From: Thermohalobaculum sp039028795
GTDB taxonomy: Bacteria > Pseudomonadota > Alphaproteobacteria > Rhodobacterales > Rhodobacteraceae
Assembly (NCBI GenBank): GCA_039028795.1
Contig: JBCCHJ010000019.1
Coordinates: 16,509-80,508 of the forward strand
Direction of reading: 5' to 3'
DNA: 64,000 nt
The translations under genes and the position numbers were made by a program. Shown piece after piece: positions 8,827 through 14,305 of the stretch. Within the stretch, counting starts at the first letter, position 1. Each line of letters starts with the position of its first letter. The notes beneath the pieces were generated by a model, which had not been told where the DNA came from, ran no database searches, and was given only the letters and a program-made list of their open reading frames with translations.

Positions 8827-9594
8827 ATGAAACTTGCAGCAATATGCAAAGACGTGATGACGATAGCCATAGTTCTGACCATTCCCGCAGGGGCGATGGC
8901 AGATACTTTTTTTGGCGTTTGGACCGGCGGCAAAGGCGCACAGTGGTGGCGATCCGGCATGTCGATCCAGCAGATGAAGACAGCAGATCAGCAGAACTTT
9001 GGGAAAGGTTTGCGTCTGCAGTCCCTGGCCGTAAAAAACGGACGGTATACTGCGGTCTGGCGGCCTGGGCGCGGCGGCCAGTGGTGGCATGCTGGCATGT
9101 CCGTCCAACAGCTCAAAACCTGGGATCAGAAGTATTTCGACAAGGGTATGAGGATCCATGACCTATCTGTGGACAACGGCAAGGTCACTGCAGTTTGGCG
9201 GCCGGGCCAAGGCGCGCAATGGTGGCATGCCGGCATGTCGATTCAGAATTTCAAAGACCAGGATAAGAAATACTTCGATGAAGGTCTGCGCTTGTCATCC
9301 CTGGTGGTCGACGACGGTAAATACACTGCGGTTTGGCGGCCCGGCACTGACGCACAATGGTGGAAGGCCGGTATGACCCTGGCAGAGTTCAAGGCACAGG
9401 ATCAGAAGCATTTCAACAACGGTCTGCGCATCCATGCGGTCACCAAAAACAACGGCCGGTATACCGCCGTCTGGCGCACGGGCCGGGGCGGTCAACGCTG
9501 GGCGGCAACGGGCAGCATCCAGACCTTTAAGGACAAGGATCGGGCCTTCTTCCAGAGCGGGCGCCGCCTGAAGTTCTTGGAACGGTTGAACTAA
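8827..9594 (+). CDS. Exported protein of five 46-residue Trp-rich repeats
   Basis: A 255-residue protein with a signal peptide (MKLAAICK basic start, hydrophobic stretch, AMA|D cleavage). The ATG at 8827 is preferred because GAGGA lies 8 bases upstream. The mature part is five consecutive repeats of about 46 residues built on YTAVWRPGxGxQWWxAGM, then xxFKxxDxxYFxxGLRxxxL and a xxxNGK turn. It resembles the bacterial tandem repeat domains found near secreted hydrolases. The last repeat is degenerate (QRWAATGS). No catalytic domain is present, so it may bind a glycan or protein in the periplasm or medium. Function unknown. Confidence 0.75.
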   Translation: MKLAAICKDVMTIAIVLTIPAGAMADTFFGVWTGGKGAQWWRSGMSIQQMKTADQQNFGKGLRLQSLAVKNGRYTAVWRPGRGGQWWHAGMSVQQLKTWDQKYFDKGMRIHDLSVDNGKVTAVWRPGQGAQWWHAGMSIQNFKDQDKKYFDEGLRLSSLVVDDGKYTAVWRPGTDAQWWKAGMTLAEFKAQDQKHFNNGLRIHAVTKNNGRYTAVWRTGRGGQRWAATGSIQTFKDKDRAFFQSGRRLKFLERLN

Positions 9595-9607
9595 TCCAGG
9601 GGGTGTG

Positions 9608-9638
9608 GGTGGGCCAAGGTGTATGCCATCGGCCCGCC
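9608..9638. terminator. Possible bidirectional terminator hairpin
   Basis: GGTGGGCC and GGCCCGCC can pair (one G-U) around a 15-base loop, between the convergent stop codons of the repeat protein and the SoeC-like gene. The T-run is short, so termination is likely but not certain. Confidence 0.4.
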
Positions 9639-9639
9639 T

Positions 9640-10551
9640 TTAACGCATTCCGTAGTAGAGCGCCTGGACATGCTCGGCCTCGGCGAAAAATAGCCATCGC
9701 AGGGCGAGCATCCCGATAACGTGAAACGTCAGTGCCAGGATCAGCACCCAACCACCCAAGCCCAGCGATATCAGCGTCAGCACCAGCGGCAAAACGAAGC
9801 CCAAGAGCGCACCCAGACAGCGCAGCTGAAACGCACGTTGGCGGCCGACCTGATAGGCCATTTCCTTCAGCAGATAGTTGGACCCTGTATGCGGCTTTTC
9901 GAACAGGGAGACACGGCCCAGACCCGCCAGGCCCGTTGCTGTCTCCATCGAGGATCCATGCAGGCTGCGCCGCGCACCCGCGGCCTTTGTCTGCCATCGG
10001 ACGGCCATTGCTGCTGCTCCGATCAGGACCAAAATGATCAACCAGCCAGGCCCATCTACGCCTGCAGCGCCCGACGCCGCCCCATTTGCCAGAACACCGC
10101 CTGCTGCCGATAAAATCAGAAAAAGCCAGGGCGTCGGCGTACCGGACCAGCGTGGAACTGTGCGCAGCTGTGCATAGATCATCGCCGTCGAATAGACCGT
10201 GGCGGCAGCAAGCGCGGCGGCAAGCCAGCCCAAGACCCAGATACGGGTGTCAAGCAGAAGCCAAAGCCCAGCATAACCCGTGAAAACCGTCATCGCGACC
10301 ATCATCAGGCACGCCTCGCGGCTGAGCCAGCTTGAGCGCCACTGTGAAAATGCCCGCCATGCCCGGTCGGGCCGTGCGAGGTGACCCAAAGAAGCAACTC
10401 CGCCCAGAGAGGTAACCACCAAGGTGGTCGGCACTCCGATCCATCCAAACAGATGACCATCGCCACCTATGCCAAGACCAATGGTCGCCATCAGGCCAAG
10501 TCCCAACCCGGTCAACACCGTGAAGAAGATCATCGAAGGAGGCGGATGCAT
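9640..10551 (-). CDS. soeC: DmsC/SoeC-type membrane anchor subunit
   Basis: A 303-residue integral membrane protein with about eight hydrophobic helices, of the DmsC anchor family. It would dock the molybdo/iron-sulfur subunits to the inner membrane and pass electrons to the quinone pool. It starts at 10551, one base after the stop codon of the ferredoxin subunit. The operon with a Tat-less molybdopterin subunit argues for a cytoplasm-facing sulfite dehydrogenase (SoeABC) rather than periplasmic DMSO reductase. The naming is inference from the set of three subunits; the membrane-anchor role is firm. Confidence 0.75.
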   Translation of the reverse strand: MHPPPSMIFFTVLTGLGLGLMATIGLGIGGDGHLFGWIGVPTTLVVTSLGGVASLGHLARPDRAWRAFSQWRSSWLSREACLMMVAMTVFTGYAGLWLLLDTRIWVLGWLAAALAAATVYSTAMIYAQLRTVPRWSGTPTPWLFLILSAAGGVLANGAASGAAGVDGPGWLIILVLIGAAAMAVRWQTKAAGARRSLHGSSMETATGLAGLGRVSLFEKPHTGSNYLLKEMAYQVGRQRAFQLRCLGALLGFVLPLVLTLISLGLGGWVLILALTFHVIGMLALRWLFFAEAEHVQALYYGMR

Positions 10552-10552
10552 T

Positions 10553-11296
10553 CTAGCCCAGTCTTTCCAGCGCTTTATCCAGCCAACCCAGGAAGCCTTT
10601 GGCTTCTGGCTCGGCCAGCGCCGCTAAGTCAGGGCCGGGGGCACGGTCCTTCGGGCGGGGTGGCAGGTATTTGTTGACGGGCCGGGTTTTCTGTTCGGGC
10701 ATCAAGTCGAGACCGCCGCGATCCGCCACCAATTGCGATACTTCGGAGTTCGGATCGCCGAGGTCCCCGTAGTGCCGGGCGCCTGCCGGGCATGCCCTGA
10801 CACAAGCGGGGATGCGATCCTCTTCTGGCAGGTTTTCGTTATAAATCCGATCGACGCAGAGCGTGCACTTCTTCATCACGCCCGCCTTGGCATCGAGCTC
10901 TCGTGCACCGTAAGGGCACGCCCACGCGCAAAGCCCGCAGCCCATGCAATAGTCTTCGTTCACAAGGACAATGCCGTCCTCGGCGCGTTTGTAAGAGGCG
11001 CCGGTTGGGCAGACGGTCACGCAGGGCGCATCCTCGCAATGTAGGCAGGACCGGGGGAAATGCACGATCTGGGCCGGGGCTTCGGGTTCCGATGGCTTTA
11101 CTTCGTAAGTGTGGATCCGGTTCAACCAGGTGCCGACAGGGTCGGCTCCGTAAGGGTTTTGGTCGGAAAGGGCCGCTCCATAACCACCGGTGTTCCATTC
11201 TTTGCAGTTCACCGCACACGCATGACAACCGACGCAAATATCTAGGTCGATGACAAGGCCAAGCTTTTTTCCCGAACTTTCGGGGAGGGTCGTCAT
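10553..11296 (-). CDS. soeB: 4Fe-4S ferredoxin subunit (DmsB/SoeB type)
   Basis: A 247-residue electron-transfer subunit with four cysteine clusters: CVGCHACAVNC (Cys21-31), CLHCEDAPCVTVCP, CMGCGLCAWACP and CTLC...CVRACP, enough for four [4Fe-4S] centres. The ATG at 11296 is chosen because it overlaps the upstream stop as ATGA and has AAGG about 8 bases upstream. It should carry electrons from the molybdenum subunit to the membrane anchor. It is separated from its catalytic subunit gene by about 3 kb of unrelated small genes, which is unusual. Confidence 0.85.
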   Translation of the reverse strand: MTTLPESSGKKLGLVIDLDICVGCHACAVNCKEWNTGGYGAALSDQNPYGADPVGTWLNRIHTYEVKPSEPEAPAQIVHFPRSCLHCEDAPCVTVCPTGASYKRAEDGIVLVNEDYCMGCGLCAWACPYGARELDAKAGVMKKCTLCVDRIYNENLPEEDRIPACVRACPAGARHYGDLGDPNSEVSQLVADRGGLDLMPEQKTRPVNKYLPPRPKDRAPGPDLAALAEPEAKGFLGWLDKALERLG

Positions 11297-11700
11297 GCCG
11301 AAACCTTTACGATACGGTACAACCAATCTGGATCTTTTTGGGGAGGGCTGACAAGCAGCATAACTTCGTTACAGTTATCGACCACGATAATGGCATGCCG
11401 AGAAATTTCTGGTTCGTTTTTGGTGGAAACCGAAAGCATCAGTCGATAGCCCGAAACGCTTTCTTGGGAGTCATGGTAGGTGCTCAAGGTCAAAGCCCAG
11501 CCATCTAGTTTTTGGAACTTACCCCTGATGAGGTTCTCCCAGCTTTGTTCTACAGCAACAAAGTCACCAAATTTTGTTGGGCATGCATGCCTTGCAGCGG
11601 CATTGTTACCAAACAACAGGGCGTGACCGCTTTCGATTGGCAGAAATACGAGTAAAGCTGCAAGCAGGAACTGCTTGATCGGGTATGCCGGTAAGATCAT
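11293..11700 (-). CDS. Small exported protein of unknown function
   Basis: A 135-residue protein with an N-terminal signal peptide (hydrophobic QFLLAALLVFLPIESGHA, cleavage near residue 27). The mature part has two cysteines (HACPTK and DNCNE) that could form a disulfide. I recognise no family. Both ends are coupled: its ATG overlaps the stop of the alpha/beta hydrolase and its TGA overlaps the ATG of soeB, each as ATGA. Its place inside the soe operon suggests co-expression, but nothing in the sequence indicates a role in sulfite oxidation. Confidence 0.7.
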   Translation of the reverse strand: MILPAYPIKQFLLAALLVFLPIESGHALLFGNNAAARHACPTKFGDFVAVEQSWENLIRGKFQKLDGWALTLSTYHDSQESVSGYRLMLSVSTKNEPEISRHAIIVVDNCNEVMLLVSPPQKDPDWLYRIVKVSA

Positions 11701-12539
11701 GCGGCTACTCCAAGCGTTTCGCGTGCAAATTCGGCCAAGTGTCGGTTGAACCTATCCGGCTTTTCCCAGAACGGGCAATGGCCTGTCCCGGAATATGCAT
11801 GGGTCCAGGCGTGGGGCATTGCCGCAGCCGCTTCGCGGACCAGTTCAGGCGGGCAGACCTTTTCCGCGGTGCCGTAGATGATCATTGCGGGGATTTCGAT
11901 GCCCTCTAGATCTGGCCGGTAGTCCTCGGTGCGGGACAACATGTGGGCACGGATCGGCGGCGGGCAGAGCGCGTTCAACCCCGTCATGAAGGCCAGATCC
12001 TGCTTCGACAGGGGGGCTGCCACGCAGGATTTCAGGAAGGCGATGGTCGCCTCCATCGCCGCCTTTGGGTTCTTCGAGCACATGCCCTTCCAAGTGGACA
12101 GCGCGCGGGCACGGGCGGGGATGGACGCCTCTTCTTCCGTCATCGCGCGGATGGCCCCGCCAACAAAGGCAACGCCACTGATTCGGCTGGGACCGTGGAC
12201 GCGAAGGTAATCGCAGATCACGTCGGTGCCCATGGACCAGCCAACCAGGATTGGGTTGGCGAGGTCCAACTCGTCAATGATCGCCGCGATGTCGTCGGCC
12301 CATGGGCGGGAATGGTTATAGGCCTCGGGCTCTTCCGGTTTGCCCGAAGCCCCGTGTCCCCGCAGATCCGGCGCGATCAGGCGGAAGTCTTGGGTAAGGA
12401 CTGACTCGAGTTGCTTGGTCCAGCTAAGGTGATGTTGTGACCAGCCATGGATCAGCAGGATCGGTGGGGCGTCCTGCGGTCCTTCTTCCCGCACAAACAG
12501 CGGAATGCCGCCATAGCCTATGACCTGATGGGTGGTCAT
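11697..12539 (-). CDS. Alpha/beta hydrolase
   Basis: A 280-residue alpha/beta-hydrolase-fold enzyme. Visible are the oxyanion HGWSQHH region (residues 31-37), the nucleophile elbow VGWSMG (Ser102), and a late GTGHCPF with the catalytic His. The start at 12539 (MTTHQVIGYGGIPLFV) overlaps the preceding stop as ATGA. Its first 30 bases occur two more times upstream at the starts of other reading frames. Substrate unknown; it might be an esterase, lactonase or haloperoxidase-like enzyme. Confidence 0.85.
   Translation of the reverse strand: MTTHQVIGYGGIPLFVREEGPQDAPPILLIHGWSQHHLSWTKQLESVLTQDFRLIAPDLRGHGASGKPEEPEAYNHSRPWADDIAAIIDELDLANPILVGWSMGTDVICDYLRVHGPSRISGVAFVGGAIRAMTEEEASIPARARALSTWKGMCSKNPKAAMEATIAFLKSCVAAPLSKQDLAFMTGLNALCPPPIRAHMLSRTEDYRPDLEGIEIPAMIIYGTAEKVCPPELVREAAAAMPHAWTHAYSGTGHCPFWEKPDRFNRHLAEFARETLGVAA
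12510..12539 (-). repeat. Gene-start repeat, copy 1 (hydrolase start)
   Basis: Thirty bases encoding MTTHQVIGYG, identical to copies at 12846-12875 and 13358-13387; similarity continues for about 8 more bases (GGCATTCC). Here it forms the real N-terminus of the alpha/beta hydrolase, so this is probably the ancestral copy. Confidence 0.9.
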
Positions 12540-12826
12540 TCCGGTGCCCCCAGCGAAAAAACGATTGCAGTCGATGCCAAGAGCAGAATGCCAAAGACGT
12601 AGGTTTGCCAACGCTTGGAAAACCAATGCCTGAAAGCCTTCTGGAAACGATGATCGTACCAAGGCAGGTGGCTGACCGGATTGGTTGTCGATGTCCTTTC
12701 GCGAAACTCCGCAAAACTAAGAACCAGCCAGAACCAGCCAATGCCCATGAAGAGCAGCACACCTAGGACGGTCAACAACACATCACGCTCCTTGCCCCGG
12801 CGCGGCTTCTTTCGAACCGATAACAT
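12536..12826 (-). CDS. Small two-helix membrane protein
   Basis: About 96 residues if the ATG at 12826 (MLSVRKKPRRGKERD) is used; an alternative ATG at 12850 adds 8 residues and lies inside the repeat. It has a basic N-terminus, a first membrane helix (VLLTVLGVLLFMGIGWFWLVL), a charged central part, and a second helix near the C-terminus (VFGILLLASTAIVFSLG). The TGA overlaps the hydrolase ATG (ATGA). No family is recognised. It sits between repeat copies 1 and 2 and so looks like an inserted module. Confidence 0.55.
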   Translation of the reverse strand: MLSVRKKPRRGKERDVLLTVLGVLLFMGIGWFWLVLSFAEFRERTSTTNPVSHLPWYDHRFQKAFRHWFSKRWQTYVFGILLLASTAIVFSLGAPE

Positions 12827-12875
12827 GGACGTGCAAAGGGATGCCGCCATAGCCTATGACCTGATGGGTGGTCAT
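12783..12875 (-). CDS. Short leader-like ORF started by repeat copy 2
   Basis: Thirty codons beginning MTTHQVIGYGGIPLHV and ending TGA at 12783. The ATG overlaps the stop of the upstream exported protein (ATGA). It overlaps the start of the membrane protein gene in another frame. It could be a translated leader that keeps ribosomes moving into the next gene, or a remnant of a truncated hydrolase copy. Confidence 0.35.
   Translation of the reverse strand: MTTHQVIGYGGIPLHVHVIGSKEAAPGQGA
12846..12875 (-). repeat. Gene-start repeat, copy 2
   Basis: Second copy of the 30-bp sequence, followed by GGCATCCC, close to the hydrolase continuation. It begins a 30-codon frame rather than the membrane protein downstream. 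Confidence 0.9.
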
Positions 12876-13387
12876 TTTAGAAATCGCTGACAGTTGGCGA
12901 CATCAAACGCCCGCGAAGCAGCCTCCCTCCAAGCCGCAGAGCCTTCTTCAGCATCGATTTTTTCCGCCGCGGACTCAGCCGCCAGTTGGAAGATGGCCCC
13001 TGCGGCAAAGTCTGCATTTACGGTGGAGAACGAAAAGTACTGCATAAAGGTCGATAGGATCTCTTGATCGTGACGATTGGCTGGTGACCGTGGGCTGCGT
13101 CCAGCTCCTACTGCATCAAAGAATTGGTTTGCCTTGGAAAGGCCAATTACGAGCAATGGGCGCGCTGCCGGTGATTCAATCTGACTAGCAATCACCGAAC
13201 ATTCGAATGCCTGCCACGAAAGAAGGGCGTACCCCACGGCTTTCTTGTCCGCCGTAGCCGCAGGTGTTGCGGTAAAAAGGTTGAAAGCAGCCAATAATAC
13301 GATAGGCAGCGAGTATCTGGTGCACCTTTGGACACCTTCAGCAATTCGCGGAATACTGCCATAGCCTATGACCTGATGGGTGGTCAT
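12872..13387 (-). CDS. Exported protein with repeat-derived N-terminus
   Basis: A 171-residue frame. Residues 1-13 (MTTHQVIGYGSIP) come from repeat copy 3; a signal-like segment follows (RYSLPIVLLAAFNLFTATPAATA, cleavage near residue 46). The mature part is mainly helical and contains Cys residues at WQAFECS and VANCQR. The extra N-terminal 20 residues ahead of the signal peptide are odd and look like a fusion created when the module was inserted. Start and stop both overlap their neighbours as ATGA. Unknown function; coding status is supported by the signal peptide and the tight coupling. Confidence 0.55.
   Translation of the reverse strand: MTTHQVIGYGSIPRIAEGVQRCTRYSLPIVLLAAFNLFTATPAATADKKAVGYALLSWQAFECSVIASQIESPAARPLLVIGLSKANQFFDAVGAGRSPRSPANRHDQEILSTFMQYFSFSTVNADFAAGAIFQLAAESAAEKIDAEEGSAAWREAASRAFDVANCQRFLK
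13358..13387 (-). repeat. Gene-start repeat, copy 3
   Basis: Third copy of the 30-bp sequence, then AGTATTCC (two changes from copy 1). It provides the start codon of the 171-residue exported protein and overlaps the upstream stop codon as ATGA. Confidence 0.9.
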
Positions 13388-13824
13388 TGCAGCAAAGCCT
13401 CACACTCGATTCTGGTGTAGAGGTACTTGGCCGCTTCTTGTTGTTCAACTGATGGGAAGTCGGGAATAACGGTTGGATGTGTTTGTCTTTCGATGGCTTC
13501 CAGAGCATCGCGGTACAGCACTGAAAAGGTAACTCCAACCCTGAAGTCGACCGAGCTATCTAGGCCGACTTGGTCAAGATGATGAGACTTGAACGGGAAC
13601 GCTTCGAGTGGATCACCGTTTGAGGACGCGAAGAAACTTCGCAACCTCTCCAGCCCCATTAGCTCGAAGGTTTCATATCCAGGTTGCTTCGAAATCTTCG
13701 CAAAGGCGGCGCATTTCAGTGCCGTGTTGATGTCGCTCCAGTCATCCAAATCCGGCGCATCATCGCTTGCGGACGCAGTTGTTACGAGGCAGATCGCAAG
13801 AAAGATCGAGCGCAGCAAAGTCAT
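13384..13824 (-). CDS. Exported protein of unknown function
   Basis: A 146-residue protein with a clear signal peptide (MTLLRSIFLAICLVTTASA|SDD). The mature part is acidic and contains two cysteines (LKCAAF near the N-terminus, IECEALL near the C-terminus), a layout shared with the next protein (171 residues), which also ends shortly after a Cys. The two may be distant relatives. The ATG overlaps an upstream TGA and its TGA overlaps the ATG of repeat copy 3. No recognised family. Confidence 0.65.
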   Translation of the reverse strand: MTLLRSIFLAICLVTTASASDDAPDLDDWSDINTALKCAAFAKISKQPGYETFELMGLERLRSFFASSNGDPLEAFPFKSHHLDQVGLDSSVDFRVGVTFSVLYRDALEAIERQTHPTVIPDFPSVEQQEAAKYLYTRIECEALLQ

Positions 13825-14038
13825 TTAGTGCACCCTGCTGGCGCGATGAACAGGTATCCAGCAGCCTCGGCGCGTCCGAGCCTGGGGGGACGTTCGAATA
13901 TCTTAGTTCTAAGCGCAGCACTCCGAAGCATCGACACCGCGCGTGTTATGGACGGCATCGCCAAGCGCCCTCCCCGGGGGAGGGTCGGGCGCGCCCGGCT
14001 GCGCCGCGCAATAGTGGCGGATTGGAGACTTGGCATCC
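13825..14038. repeat. Hairpin-rich REP-like element
   Basis: About 210 bp with several inverted repeats: CCCTCCCC/GGGGAGGG around 13970-13988, CGCGCCCGG..CCGCGC just after it, CTCGG/CCGAG near 13867-13881, and CTTAG/CTAAG near 13905. A 71-codon minus-strand frame (13821-14036) spans it and ends in ATGA overlap with the next gene, but its Arg/Pro-rich composition is what a structured GC-rich repeat would give. I read it as a dispersed palindromic element. Whether it occurs elsewhere in the genome cannot be seen here. Confidence 0.45.
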
Positions 14039-14305
14039 CTAGTCCCCAAATCCATAGACGAATTCCCTTTTTGCCAAATCATTCAGCAGCGAAGCCGCTT
14101 CATCGGAAATTGTGTTGCGAGTCATAGCGGCGAGCATCTGTTCAATTTGTTCGCCAGAAATTTTCCAATCGCCGTGAAGGTCAACGCCCAAAGCTGAGGC
14201 AAGCGTTTCATTGGCACTTAGCAGCGCTACCGCGTCGGCTTCACCGAGAGTGCCGATACAGACCGCATTGGTTGGATCTCTGCCGTCGTAGAAATCGACA
14301 CCCAT
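14039..14305 (-). CDS. Small acidic protein of unknown function
   Basis: An 88-residue protein (MGVDFYDGRDPTNAVCIGTL...). Its ATG shares a base with the soeA stop (TGATG), which supports this start over two GTG codons just upstream. It is soluble, acidic and mostly helical in appearance, with no signal peptide. It is the first of the small genes separating soeA from soeB. No family recognised; an immunity-type or chaperone role would be guesswork. Confidence 0.6.
   Translation of the reverse strand: MGVDFYDGRDPTNAVCIGTLGEADAVALLSANETLASALGVDLHGDWKISGEQIEQMLAAMTRNTISDEAASLLNDLAKREFVYGFGD

Noticed and set aside
12846..13387. Repeat copies as a CRISPR array or integron attC sites
   Set aside because: Only three copies, spaced 336 and 512 bp, aligned to start codons and not palindromic; no cas or integrase gene nearby.
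13821..14036. 71-codon minus-strand frame
   Set aside because: It ends with an ATGA overlap, but the sequence is dominated by inverted repeats and Arg/Pro codons; treated as a repeat element, though coding is not ruled out.
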